Assembly (NCBI RefSeq): GCF_003576645.1
Contig: NC_044930.1
Span: forward strand, 7,151,549 to 7,215,548
Direction of reading: 5' to 3'
Length of the DNA: 64,000 nt
DNA from: Ipomoea triloba
Taxonomy: Eukaryota; Streptophyta; Magnoliopsida; Solanales; Convolvulaceae
Both the position numbers and the translations under genes were made by a program. Each line of letters begins with the position of its first letter. The first letter of the stretch is position 1. Under the pieces are notes generated by a model that worked only from the letters and a program-made list of their open reading frames with translations, ran no database searches and was not told where the DNA came from. Positions 11,536 to 24,329 of this stretch are shown here, piece after piece.

Positions 11536-11943
11536 TCATCGTATTTGCTTCAACTTTCCAGCTTTGTTAGCTAAAACAGTGTGAGCCTTTACAAGCTCCT
11601 CCTTTACCATAAAGAGTACAGAAGCTGCAAACACACTCTGCACAATCTTTGTACTCATCCCTTGATAGAAGCTTTTCAGCCCTTCATATCGGATCATCTT
11701 TATAATAGCATCAAGAGTGCCTGCATGAGTTAATTGTATTTTTATTTTTCTATATATTTATTTTGCTTTTCCGTCATTATTATAATATGGAGTATAAGAA
11801 TGCAAGTACAGTATGTAGAAATGTGAGGTCAATTATGATGCGAGATTTACATGTGACCTGTCACAGGCACCGACACCTCGATAATAACCATATGCTAGAA
11901 CAGCTCAGTCAAATCTAGATGAAGGGTTAGTTTCACTAGTTGC

Positions 11944-11985
<42 letters not shown>

Positions 11986-14900
11986 NNNNNNNNNNNNNNN
12001 NNNNNNNNNNNNNNNNNNNNNNNNNNNNNNNNNNNNNNNNNNNNNNNNNNNNNNNNNNNNNNNNNNNNNNNNNNNNNNNNNNNNNNNNNNNNNNNNNNNN
12101 NNNNNNNNNNNNNNNNNNNNNNNNNNNNNNNNNNNNNNNNNNNNNNNNNNNNNNNNNNNNNNNNNNNNNNNNNNNNNNNNNNNNNNNNNNNNNNNNNNNN
12201 NNNNNNNNNNNNNNNNNNNNNNNNNNNNNNNNNNNNNNNNNNNNNNNNNNNNNNNNNNNNNNNNNNNNNNNNNNNNNNNNNNNNNNNNNNNNNNNNNNNN
12301 NNNNNNNNNNNNNNNNNNNNNNNNNNNNNNNNNNNNNNNNNNNNNNNNNNNNNNNNNNNNNNNNNNNNNNNNNNNNNNNNNNNNNNNNNNNNNNNNNNNN
12401 NNNNNNNNNNNNNNNNNNNNNNNNNNNNNNNNNNNNNNNNNNNNNNNNNNCCCCCCCCCCCCCCCCCAATCCACCACCACACACACACACACACGAAGAA
12501 AAATGAGGGCAATTCAACAGAATAATTTCCTAAGTCCAAATGATTTACAGCCTCAGCATGTACAATCTCACCAATGAAAGCAGCACAATGTCATGTTTGC
12601 GAAATGAAACGTTGGTTGAATGCTTAAAGGGAAACTTGTATAAAAGAAGAGAACAAATGATTAAAGAAAACCTGAATATCTTAAAGAGGTGTTGCCTCCA
12701 ATTTCTTGCTTTGCTTGAAGCCTCGACTGCAAGCCAACCCAAAAGAAAGATGTGAAAAGGAGCAGTAGTTACAAGAAAATAAACTAGGTGCAGAAAGAAA
12801 AATGATACAGTTACAGAAGAGTTTCCATGCAGAAGTTTTCATTTCTACACAAGGTTTTTGCTTAAACTCTATTCATTTTCCCTCACTTTACCTATTGACG
12901 GGGTGTGGTGGTAAATGGAGCAGGTAGATGTGGGGAGAAATTTCAAGCCTCAAACAGAGTTAATCTTTGTCAACAAGCATCACAAATAAACTAAAAAAAA
13001 ATGTGCCTAACCAAATTATAGATATATTTCCATTTAATACATTTTAATTTTCATTTGGAAGTAACGAAATAAAAATTTGCAACTTTAGATCACTATTAGT
13101 TGGATTTGCCAATACATAAAGGGCCTTGCAAAGAAAGATGTGAGTTAATATCCCTTCCATTCTCATTTCCTATTTCCCATTAGTAATTTATTGTTGGAGA
13201 TGACCAGACCCAAAATATTTAAAAATCACATTTTTATTTACATTCTCTCTGTTCCCATTAGAGGAAATGATTTATTATTGACGGCTAGATTACTCATGCC
13301 TTTTACACATTGAATTTTCATAAGATGTATATTCTGAACGGAACATCATGTAGTTTCTGAGAAAATATCCTGTTTGACTTCACTAAAAGCATCAACTTAG
13401 ATACAACTTTATACCTATGCGATAACTGAAAATAATACGAAGTATGATACAAGGACACACATTTTGAAAGAAATGTGTAGGTTTGACTTAAGTAAATGAG
13501 AATAAATAGAACTTTGGGAGTGTCAATAGTTGAAGTGAACAAATTATTACTGCAGAAAGATGCATCGCAAATTCTTTGCTTGTTAAATCTTATATCATTG
13601 ATTGAGCTGTAGAGTGGTAAACTATAACATTGTCATGAAGTAGACTTATCAAAATTTATTAAAATACCCAAACAAAAAACAAAATCATTTTTGGGTTTAC
13701 ACTCATGCACATATAGAAACAGGGAAAAACAACTATCCAAGCATCACAAAGAAAGAGCATGCCTATACTACTCAATTTCATTGATAAGAAATGTTACGGC
13801 TGATCTTAGAAAAAACTGTACCTTGACAACTAATAGGGGATATGTTGAGATAGTTGCTCCAAGCTTTGCTAAGGCCCCTAATAAGAAAACCTATGCACAA
13901 AGACATGATCAACAGCTGAGTGTCAAAAAACTATAAAAGGAGAGTTTATATTAGCAGAAGATATTGCCTGCTAGACATAAGAAGTGACTTCCATTACAAG
14001 AATGTTTTTGGTTTCATATATCTTCAAGTTCTAAATGCATCTAAACTTCAAAGAGATTTCAATATTCATGATATGACATCTGACACTTGCTTTTCTTCTT
14101 CCATCTGATTACTGGACTGGAAATAAACTTTGCAGAAACTGAGAAAAGTGAATTCAATTCCAAATGGAGAAAATATATACCAAATAAAAGGAGATTTAAA
14201 AATAAATATAAAAAGACTCAAAACCATTACTCCATAGTATATTTTTTTTTAAAGCAACTGGTGTATTGAGTATAATTAATGAGTAGACATATCATCAGGG
14301 GTACCTCTAAAGCAGATACAGTTTCTGTATTGCGCTTGTTGCGTTTAGTCCTTAAATGCTTTAAAGAAGTCTCATAAATCATGAATTGAATTGAAGGATT
14401 GGACACCTGCACCTTGAAAATCTCATAAAATTAGCAGCATGGAATTATAACTTAGGCTGATTAAGAAAGGAAGCAGAAATTGACCATGATCAATGCTGGA
14501 ATTACTCCTTTCCAGAATCCAATGATTCCTGATTCATTATAAACTTCCAGTGCCTAAAAACAATATAAGGTAATTTACACAATTAGAAATTATAGAATAA
14601 AGATTAGGTGCAAGAGTTGCTATGTTTCTCATCCATTGTGAAGAAATGATAAATTCTCTTGCACTACATTCATTATGCACCTTTTATTTTGATGAAAATA
14701 CATTACAATAGATGATGAGCCAAAAAGATGGTAAGGAAACAAAACTATAGATTCTGAGGAGGGATAGTCAAATTAGGAAGTAGGAACAGGAGAAAAGGGA
14801 AAAGTCTTGTGCCCAATTTGGATGAGCTTATTTTCAACTTATTTGTTACTATAAGCATTTATGCTCTTCTTTTGTTCTGTGTGTGTGGTGTGTCTGTATA

Positions 14901-16345
14901 AGGTTATGATACGACCATATGGCCTTTGAAAAGCTGTTTTGAACTTATTTCCATAAGCTCTTTCAAGTATCTTATCAGAATAAACTGAAGACAGCATTTC
15001 AAAGGCCAATTAAAATGACAAAGCCTTATAAGCTGTTTACCATTTGAAGCTTACTGAAAAGTGCTTCTTTAAAAGCACTTATTTTAGGCAGTGTATCAAA
15101 ACTAGGCCTTAATCAGTTAAGTTGTTTCACCTTGGAAGTACAGAATTGTTAAGCATAAGGATTGGGTGCTTATACTTCTAGGCCTTCAACTAATTCAATT
15201 ACCATCTTCAATCCAGTTTTCTGTGTGTATGTCTCTGAATGTTTGCATCTCTCATATTTAAAAGTTATTTAGAATCATTATTTTGAAAACTTATCAGATA
15301 ATTTTTAACATAGGTCTTCTTCAAAATAATGCAAACCAAGACTATTCCCAATGCCAGCCTTGATCATACATGATAAAGAATTGATGATGCAAAAAATTCT
15401 TTTTATGCAAGATGTACAGCCACTTTAATCCTTGTGCAAGACAGTGCAAAATACAAAATGATTGGGAAATAAATATGCCAGAATCCCACGTGGAACTTGT
15501 TTAGACTTACATTTGGTATTAGGGGGTAACTGGGTCATTTTACTATAACGTTATTTGGTTTAAGCAAAGCACTTTATTATATTTGCTTATCTGTTTTTTT
15601 TTTGTTTTGTTGCTAGTTGATTTGAAACTTGGAAACGAAATTTAGCTCTGCTAATTTTAAGGTTGCAAAGCTAAATTGTAATTGCTATATTTCTCTTAAT
15701 CTCAAAATAATTGGGGGTTTTATATATAGGTATCCTAATTAGGGTTTACTTTGCCACCAAGTAGTTTCCCCTAAACAAGCACCCTGTACCTTATTGATGG
15801 ATGCATCCAGACTATTTTCAGAGATTATATATGAAATCTTCCCCACTACTTCTCTTCCCTTTCTCTCTTCTTCTCTCTGCTACTCTTATATCTGCAGCTT
15901 ATGTCACCACTAACAGTCCCCTCATTATAGTTTAAGAACCAAATTTCTGCTTTCTCATGTCATGCCTTAATTCCATCATACTTCCTGAACTAGCAACCTT
16001 CTGAAATTTACTATTTTGCTGCTAAAATGTCAAGGTCCCCTGCATCACAATATCTGGTTGAAATTTAATATCTTGTACATACTCAAACAAACTGCATCCA
16101 GACCCCCCAACCCACCCACCCCAAAGGAAGGAAACGCCCATAAATGTATGAAAATTGATATTTTCAGAAATTGAAGGTAGAGACTTCTGAGAAAGTACCA
16201 TCTAAGTATCTAACTTAGTCAAGAATTGAAACAAAACTAGAACCACTTTTGAATTCTTCCCCTGTAATGAATCCAGCATATGTACCAGTTGATACAGAAA
16301 TAGCAATGCTTTAAAATAGCAAAAACTATAAAAAGGGAAAGGAAG

Positions 16346-16403
<58 letters not shown>

Positions 16404-17029
16404 ACAACAATAATCTGAAATTCAACTCCAGAAATCCACAGAAATGATAACCCAAGTATAAAAATTAAACCCAATTCAAAGACCATGCTAGTAACCCATA
16501 AAGCAAAATGCACGAACTAATAAATGAACAATATCACAAGAAATAAACAGATTAATCAAGAATCTCCAAATACCCAGACAGTGATTTCAAGTATCCGAGC
16601 AAAGCAGATGCCAAAAATAGGGGAAATGTAAGTAAAATGAAAAGGGGAAAACTTGTGTCCGTAAGATTACACTGGATTCTGTGGGCAAGCAATGTCTTGA
16701 TTGATGCTTGGCTATCTAATAGTTCTCTAAGAAAAATTGATTCTTGATAATGGCGGTAGGGTGGGGCAAGGGATTTGGAAAGAAGATGGAAGAAATTGAA
16801 CCGTGGATATTACAATTTTCTATTCATATTCAATATACGGTGCAGATAGTATATTGCGTGAGGAAACCACCTTAGGTTAATATTGAAGAAGAAATCCACA
16901 AAAGTTGGTACAAGGGTCTCTTTGAAAATTTAGAAAATATTTTCTGATTTTTCAGAAAATATTTTAATTTTTTTAGTCTTANAAAAAAAAAAAAAAAAAT
17001 GTTTTAAAAAAAAAAAAAAAAAAAAAAGG

Positions 17030-17076
<47 letters not shown>

Positions 17077-19681
17077 AGTACTCACTGCATGGAATGTCCC
17101 ATAAGGATGTGGTTTTAATGAATCAAGTTCAGCCAGTTTCTCAGGCAAAGAAGACCTTAACAAGTCATTTTCAGAAGCTTCCTTTAACAAGGTTTCCCTT
17201 TTTGCCTCGACAATTTTTCTTTCTGCTTGAGTATGGGTCTGAAAATAAATACATTTCGATGAAATCATACATTATGCTTTCAAGTTTTCAAGTGTCTGAA
17301 TAGTGTCAGTCACAATATCTAATGTTCCAAAAAAAAAATTATAAGGATTGATAAACCAGTCATAAACTATGTGATGCAAAGTATATAATTAAACATGTTA
17401 TGAATTTAAAAACCAGATGATTACTGCACAAATTTCTGAAAAGAACGCACACTTATCAGGGAGCACTTCCAGAAGTAATATGAGAACATGGACTGTAGGT
17501 CAAGTATTACAAAAGAACCAATAGTTCTTTTAAGTTTTCTTAAGAAGATAAAGAACATTATCATTAATCATTACAACTTTGCAATAAAAACAAGGAAAAA
17601 AATATTTCCAACAGGTTTAAAATGGTCAGATTGTAGTTATTTTACAAAAAACAGGTCTAATATTGTAAGGTACAGTATAGAAGATACCCACAAATGCCTA
17701 ACAAACAAGAAAGCACACTGAATGAGAGTATTTACTATTACCTGCATGCGAGTAACAAGAACCCATATAGGGTTTGTCAGCAATACATTCAACGACCTGC
17801 ACTGTACAACTGTTTAAGTAAAATAGCCTCCAAACTTAAATTATTCTTCACAGACTGAACATTTTTCAGCAGAAAACTATAAAAGGCAATAAACACATTA
17901 AGAAATTGTGACTAAATAACAAACAGAAGGGAGCCCTTTTAGCGCTTCCATATAGCCATCCGTAAAAAGCTAATAATTAAGAGAAAAGCTTTCCATTGCA
18001 TACCCTGCAAGAGCTGCCACGACAAGCCAAGAAAACATCCCAACAGAACCATCTCCACTACCTTTCTTTTTATTTGCAGCTGCAATAGCAACTGCTTTGT
18101 TCTTGAAAACCTGGTAAAAGTAGTAGTAGACACCCTGCATTATCACAAAGAGAATATTAGATAGTAAAAGAAATCTCCTGAAACTTGGAAAGAGTAATAA
18201 AGAGAAGGCTCAGATACAGCCAGAGAGACAACTAACCCTTATATTACTATGACTAAGACAAAAAGTAATGTCATTGCATCATTCTTGTTGGGCTTTGATT
18301 GGTTAATCCCCATTTTAAGGTTTTTATGTAATATATTATAAGTATATAACCAAGACATTCACAATAAAATGAGGAGATGGACAAAGGCTATCCCAAGTCC
18401 CTTTGCCAAGTCTAATGTAGTATGGCAGAACTTTATATCGTCACACTACAAGAAAACAATACTGTATAGATGAGTTAAAATGTTAAATACAATTCAGGAA
18501 AAAAGCAAACTTATATGCAAATAAAAGAGAAGAAAAACTAAAGTTCAGGCACACATGGAGAAATGCATCTGCTAACAATTGACATGCTAATACCCATATG
18601 CAGCTAGATAACTAATTCCACAGCAACGATAAGATTGGTTAAATTTGGCCTGGATGATAAAAATTAGTCAAAGTCAACCCACCTAACTAGACTCTAAAAC
18701 AGATTAGAAAGCAAGTTGGAAGAAGGTTGGAAGACATGTTCGGTCAATCTATTTTGTTTGACAATTTTCATCCCCGATTGATTGTAAAATTTAAAAATAC
18801 TAAAGCTTAAAAGGTATTAAGAAAGCAACGTAAGCTATAAGGAATCGAGAAGACAAAAAAGTTAAGAACGCATTTTTGAAGAGTTCCTTTCATTAACAGA
18901 AGTTGAAAGTCCATCCTAACCAACTTAAACTGTATGGATTTAGAAAGGGCATTATGATAGGTTATTAAAACATTTGTAAAAATTACCAAATAACAAGAAG
19001 CCCATGCAAAAGTAGCTAGTATAAATTTTGAAGGAAAGTTAGTTACAGTTACTGAACAACTAACTGATTATAAATACTACTCCCTCCCTTATTTCATTTG
19101 CTATTTTTATATTTTGCATTAGTGTCCAAAGTAACCCAAGAGGAACAAATATTTGGGAATAGTTTGGTGAAGAGTTCAGTCCAATTAGTAGCGGCAATGA
19201 AATGGAACTGGAATCAATTTATTGCCGGATAAAAAGTAAAAGAAGCGACCTGTGAAGCAGCCGTGCCCAGCAGAGAAGGCTTGAGACCGCTATAGAGGCC
19301 CCCCAATCCCTCGTTTTGAATTGCCTGAAAATTATCGAGAATGGAATGCGCGCGCAAAGACTTAGGTAAAACAATATAAGCCAGAGAGCGCTCAATTTTA
19401 CTCAGACAGGGATGCGGAAAGAAGAACCTGCAAAATTTGAAAAAGCGTACCGCCTCTGGATTGGTGCGAGCCGGGAACTCTCTTAGCAACTCGCTCTGTT
19501 TGCTGCCGCGTATTCACCTGCAAATGAAAAATATAGATAAGATGAAGGAAAGAGCGGAGAACAAAGACTTGGCGGCGGCCGAGAAATGAGTTACCGTCTG
19601 GAGAGGGTAAGTGATTATCTGCGCGATGATGCCGCCGCCGGCTCCCGCCAGTCCATTCACAACGGCGTTCGACTTCGACAT
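11536..19681 (-). CDS. PXN: Peroxisomal NAD carrier (mitochondrial carrier family)
   Basis: Eleven exons (5' to 3' on the minus strand): 19681-19595, 19517-19428, 19324-19250, 18134-18004, 17796-17742, 17238-17086, 14553-14485, 14406-14305, 13890-13822, 12726-12672, 11720-11536. Together they give 356 residues. The N-terminus NGLAGAGGGIIAQIITYPLQ with VNTRQQTER closely matches Arabidopsis PXN, which exchanges NAD+ with AMP or CoA across the peroxisomal membrane and supports beta-oxidation. Three carrier repeats are visible: YPLQTVNTRQQ, TNPIWVLVTRMQ and YPLLVVKSRLQ. GVYYYFYQVF and GFWKGVIPALIMVSNPS also fit this subfamily. The linker of exon 6 (about 51 residues, Glu/Lys-rich) is the most divergent part. 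The assembly gap lies in intron 10. Subfamily assignment is from remembered sequence. Confidence 0.88.
11945..12467. other. Assembly gap bordered by poly-C
   Basis: 41 C (11945-11985), 465 N (11986-12450) and 17 C (12451-12467), followed by a caccac/ca repeat to about 12494. The flanking poly-C looks like a sequencing failure or filler at a homopolymer. Open frames across the gap are artefacts. It lies in intron 10 of the NAD carrier gene between exons that join in frame, so no coding sequence needs to be missing. Confidence 0.95.
16346..16402. repeat. 57-base A homopolymer in NAD carrier intron 6
   Basis: An uninterrupted A run (U run in the pre-mRNA of the minus-strand gene). The rest of intron 6 (14554-17085) has no recognised element apart from the second A tract at its 5' end. 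Confidence 0.9.
16981..17075. repeat. Interrupted poly-A tract beside exon 6 donor
   Basis: Three A runs broken by tgtttt and gg, with one ambiguous base (N at 16982). On the transcribed strand it is a long U tract starting only about ten bases downstream of the exon 6 donor GT at 17085-17084. Length is probably unreliable in the assembly. Confidence 0.85.
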
Positions 19682-20233
19682 ATTCTATCTCCAGAATGGC
19701 AACTCCAGTGTATGGCCTGCCTTGATATTTGCTGCTACGTACTATAGGCTATGGCAATGACGTCTCGGGACTATTCGTGACCGTTTTGTGCAGTTTTGAC
19801 TTTGAAGTCTTTCACCTGTTTTAATAACTGATTTTTGTGTTTTAAGAGATCGTTGTGATTTCCCATCATTTAAGAACATAATTATTTGCAAGAAATATAT
19901 TTGCTGTCAAATCGAAAAAATTAATTAACATGTTTTATATTATCTTAAAATTATAGAAATTAGGTTAATTTTTTGTTATGGAGTTAGGTTGTTGAATTAA
20001 GTGCTATATAATTTGGTATTCTCATCGAGAGGAGTAATGTGTGACGCTAATTGACTACCTAAAATAATGTTATTTAGTACTTGATAAGATTAAAAAAATT
20101 TGAGAAAAGTTTGTGGTGAGAAAGGATTACATATAAGAGAGCTATTCAGTGCTTAATAAGGTTTAAATAAAAATGAAAAAAGTCCAGTGAAAGTTATCTA
20201 AAGTAAAGTCGTTCCCTCGTCCAATGTCAATTT
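19682..20233. other. Upstream region of the NAD carrier gene
   Basis: Upstream of the carrier ATG. No gene and no clear core promoter element was identified. The AT-rich stretch runs into the CACTA end at 20234. Confidence 0.4.
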
Positions 20234-21300
20234 CACTACAAGAAAATTTGTGAATCGCTGTGGAACGTAATCCATTTTCAATTCGTGACAGTTTTTGCGA
20301 CATAACACATTCCGTCTCAATGTTACGATGGAAATAGTGACAGAATTAAATTTCATAGCTAATTTTTAGTGCAAAGTGAGAAAAAAGATGCAAATTTTTT
20401 GCACGCACATTTTGGTGACTAATTTTGTGGCAAAATTAAGTTTCTTAATCACAGTGGTGACGAAAAAAAACAACAGCCAATAATGAATTTTGTTGCGATG
20501 TTTGGCGCAAAGTGGAAAATACTTCAACATAATCTTTGCGCTCATGAATTGACGACGGAGGGTGACGATGAAAATTGCAACAATTATTTTTTTTCGTCGT
20601 GAAAATATTTATTTTTTTAAGTAAAACTTATTTTCGCTACAGAATGGGATAATGGAATCAATTTTGTCTCCAATATGTTAACACATTGGTCACAAAAAAT
20701 GCGACGCCCAACATGTCTGTCGCACTATGGTGATGGAATCATCAACAAAAATTAATTATGTTGCGATGTTTGGCGCAAAGAGATATTTGACGTCTGAGGT
20801 TGGCAATGGAACTTGCGATGATTTTTTTCCTTCCCGAAAATATTTAATTTTTTTACATAAAGTTTATTTTAGCTACAAAATGGGACAACATAATCAATTT
20901 CGCTGCCAATACGTTGACACATTGGCGACAGAAAATGCGATGCCCAACACGTCCATCGTGCTATGGTGATAGAATCAGTACCATAAATTAATTTCATTGC
21001 GATATTTGGTGCAAATAGAGTATTGACGGTGGAAGTTGGCGACGGGACTTGCGACGACGATCATTTTTCAGTTGCGAAAATATTTAATTTTTTAAGAGAA
21101 ATTTATTTTTGCTACAGAATTGGACGAAAAAAATCATATACGTTGCCAATATGTTGACACATTGGTGACTACAAATGTGACCCCCTACATACATGTCCGT
21201 CACACTTTGGCAATGAAACCGACATCAAAAGTTAATTATGTTGCGCTATTTTAGAATAAATTACATTTGATAACATTTAAAACTTTGTCACTTTCAAATT
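20234..21300. mobile_element. CACTA transposon end with subterminal repeats
   Basis: Starts cactacaagaaaat, the common terminus of plant CACTA (En/Spm) elements. Then come repeated modules of 236-268 bp, each marked by ttgcgatgtttggcgcaaag-like words at about 20493, 20761, 20997 and 21241, a (t)ttaatttttt stretch, and gttgacacattgg near 20680, 20915 and 21150. Repeated subterminal modules are typical of CACTA elements. No transposase and no matching right end with the same 3 bp TSD was found, so this is an end fragment or a heavily decayed element. Confidence 0.65.
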
Positions 21301-21533
21301 TTTAATGGCCAAATTTTGCACCAGATTTGGTACTTAAACGTGAAAATTTTTCAAAATTAGATGTAAATTTTAAAATTGCGATTAATTGAGGTCCCAATAA
21401 TATATAAACAATGAAAATTTATTAATTCAAATGCTATAATTAAATTGCACAACTCTTTAATCACAATTTTCACAACATTAATAAGCAAGGTTAAGTTTTA
21501 TTGTATAACCAATATTGCATTATGAAAATTTAA

Positions 21534-21833
21534 GGGTGCGTTTGGTTCGCACATGGAATCGGAATCAGAATGTGTATCAAATACTTGGTAAGGGTAATGA
21601 ATTTTGGTGAAAGTATTTAGCATGTTTGGTAGTTGGGTGGAATGTGAATGATTATTAATAGTTGGGGAAGAAAGGAGGAAGGGAAATGAAATCTTTATTT
21701 AATAAGGGTATGTGTTTTCTCATTAATGGGGTATTCCAAACCCATAGTAACATTCTCAAAACCTATCAACCAAACACTAACAATCACTTTTATACTCATT
21801 TCTTATGCCTAAACCCACAAACCAAACACACCC
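21534..21833. mobile_element. Tourist-like MITE, 300 bp
   Basis: Terminal inverted repeats gggtgcgtttggtt and aaccaaacacaccc border a 300 bp AT-rich unit without coding capacity. The flanks are aatttaa on the left and ttaattt on the right, close to the TTA/TAA target of PIF/Harbinger elements but off by one base. It lies beside or within the CACTA region, so it may be a nested insertion. Confidence 0.65.
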
Positions 21834-21839
21834 TTAATT

Positions 21840-22530
21840 TATTTTAATATGAAAATTTGTTATGATATCATTTTTATTATCAATTATAACTATCTACAAT
21901 AATATTCATTTTTAATACTATTTTTACTACATGTTTAAATACTCATTTTGATTATATCGAAAACAATCTTTTTAATTTTATATTAATTATTTAGTATTTA
22001 AAAATTATACTTAACATTTACCTAATTTAACGTTCGTGATGGATATTAATTTATTCGCACAATGTATGCATTATAACTAGTGTGTGTAGACCAAACACAC
22101 ACACACAAAAACAATTCACTTAATCGATACATTAATTCAGTTAATCAGTACTTTATAACCAAACTATCGATGTCCATTTTTTTTTATAAAAATAACCATT
22201 GACTGAACGGAAATATTTTGTTTACCAATTTATTAACTATAATTCTTTGGTTTGTTATTAAGTTAACAAATTTTAATCGAATTGTGCACACTACTAAAGG
22301 TAATAATTAAAGTGTGTGTGAATATTTAAATATAATAAAATTTTGATCATACATACATGTGAAAGATAATTAAATAATTAATTTCCTCAATTATTTGTAA
22401 AATATATTTATTGTAATCATTAATCCAAAACGCCGCAATTTTGATAATTTACATATTTAAATTTTAATTTCCATGGTTTGTCCTAACTTTCTACCTCTTA
22501 GATATAAAATAAAAAAAATAAAAATAAAAA
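21840..22530. other. AT-rich intergenic DNA
   Basis: Nothing coding was recognised. A short ca repeat (about 22097-22110) is the only simple feature. Confidence 0.4.
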
Positions 22531-22544
22531 AAGAAAAAACAGAG

Positions 22545-22651
22545 AGTTATTATTTGTAATAGTAATTTGGGGTTGCAAAGAACAACAAAGTGCTACTATT
22601 TGCAACCCAAAATTACTATTGCAAATAGTATTCCATTGTTTTGTAGTAGTG
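22545..22651. mobile_element. Right-hand end of a second CACTA-like element
   Basis: The stretch ends ttgttttgtagtagtg, which reads cactactacaaaacaa inward from the right. Just inside is a near-perfect inverted pair, taatagtaatttggggttgcaaa and tttgcaacccaaaattactatt, separated by about 20 bases. Terminal CACTA plus subterminal inverted repeats fit this superfamily. The terminus differs from the one at 20234 and the 3 bp flanks differ (ttt versus cgc), so the two ends probably belong to different elements. Confidence 0.5.
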
Positions 22652-22699
22652 CGCTATTAATTGTTTTTTAATTACAAATATAAACATAAAAGAATAAAA

Positions 22700-23000
22700 A
22701 ATAAAATATACAAGTATTTATACAAATATTATGAAACATATAGTAAAAATTGATGGTTGTAGATAACAAATTTGCTTCGTTCAGGTGTTTATGGGGTAAA
22801 AGTTCCGTATATAAAATTTAGAAGTTAGGAATAAAAAAGTTCATAGAAAAAATAAAAATAAAAATATACAAATATTTATATGAATATTATGAAACATAGA
22901 AGTAAAAATTTGATGGGGATAGATAAAGTGTTTGCTTTGTTCATGCATTTAGAAAGAAAACGTTGGTAGAGAAAATTTAAAAATTAGAAATAAAAATTTG
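22700..23000. repeat. ~159 bp direct duplication
   Basis: aaaatatacaagtatttata...gaaacata...gtaaaaatt.gatgg and its later copy (from about 22861) share order and spacing over about 140 bp at roughly 85 per cent by eye. No function is apparent. Confidence 0.6.
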
Positions 23001-23617
23001 GGTCCGAACGATGATTTCAACTATTTATATTAATGATAGTGTATTATAAATTTACATGCAATATCACTTTTCACCAATTGATATAATATTACAAGAAAAA
23101 TAACATACTCAAAACACAATACTCAACTATGCTTTTACATGTTAATGTCCTCTATTGGGAATATACAAAGAACAATGAAAGAAAAAAATAATAATATGTA
23201 GAATTTTTAAAGGAAGAAAAAACTTGTAAAATTTAGGAGAGAGCAAAATGTTGTAGAGATTAGACATGATTACATGAAGAAATGCATGGTTAAATTGTAC
23301 ATGTACTTCCAATTTGTACTCCCATTTTATACTCCATATGATTTGCCTTGTTTGCTCACTTTAATAGGAAGCTATGATGTTTATCCATTCAATTTTTTTC
23401 TCCTCCAATCAAATTTCAACACAAGTGAGAGTAAAAGTTGGGAGTAAAGTTTTGGGGGTACATAAGTATTTTTCTTTTAAAAATATTGGGATTGAGAGAT
23501 GGATTTTAACTATTTATATTTGAGAGATAAAAGTCTTAAAATAATAATATAAAAATTATAAAAGTTCATAACTTTTAGGATACCACTTGACTTGACGTTT
23601 AAAGACTCCTAAAAATT

Positions 23618-23935
23618 CAGTGCAACTCAAAAGGAATGGTGGAGTTATTAAATGGTAGCTCACTGAGTCAGGGATGGATTGCCTACCTTGTTGACAACAT
23701 AAAAAACATGGTTAATCAACTGCAAAATTCAACGATTAACCACATCTATCAAGAGCAAAACACTGTAGTGGACACCCTTGCAAATAGTGTAATGAACAAT
23801 AATCTAGATTGGAGTGAATTTGAAGCCCCCCTCCCCCCGCGCAAGCCGTAGAAGCCTACCAATGCGACTACTTGGGCACTCTTAGCCACCGTCGTATAAT
23901 TGTGAGGAGACAATAGTCTCCTTAGGGACGTTGGG
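23618..23935 (+). pseudogene. LINE RNase H tail, 5'-truncated, with 14 bp flanking repeats
   Basis: An open stretch reads VELLNGSSLSQGW...INHIYQEQNTVVDTLAN...FEAPLPP. The IYQEQNTVVDTLAN part is the C-terminal signature of the RNase H-like domain that ends plant LINE ORF2. The identical 14 bp gactcctaaaaatt at 23604-23617 and 23936-23949 is a probable target duplication, making this a ~318 bp dead-on-arrival insertion. The usual A tail is absent. Confidence 0.65.
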
Positions 23936-23949
23936 GACTCCTAAAAATT

Positions 23950-24300
23950 TAAATCGAATACCTTCGGTTCATAAAAGTTTATAAAAGTCAAGATAAAAAC
24001 ATGTCTAAAAATCTATCATTTATCTTTTCAAAAAAAAATATCATTTATTATTTTAAAAGTATATAAAAATCATGATCAATTACACCCTTAAATTAAAATT
24101 CTTTGAAACCATACTAAAAGAACCTAAAGCTTAATATAATTTTATTTTTTTGACAATAAAAAAAAAAGTTGTATGTAGAATTCTTTAAACTTGAGTACTT
24201 TTCCTGAAATTACCATTCTAGATTTCTAGGGAACGAGAACGACCATATAGTATATTACCGAGTTTAGTATGGGTTGACAATTTTGCGCCCTTTTGGCTTC
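23950..24300. other. Upstream region of the SET-domain gene
   Basis: AT-rich DNA without a recognised element. Transcription of the SET gene probably starts near its end, where a purine-rich leader followed by agccctagttcc begins. Confidence 0.4.
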
Positions 24301-24329
24301 AGCTGCAGAGAAAAAGAAAAAGAAATACT

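Noticed and set aside
11895..12539. Open frames through the N gap with poly-Gly or poly-Pro
   Set aside because: Unknown bases and poly-C create them; there is no biological evidence.
20234..22651. One complete CACTA element from 20234 to 22651
   Set aside because: The termini and the 3 bp flanks of the two ends do not match.
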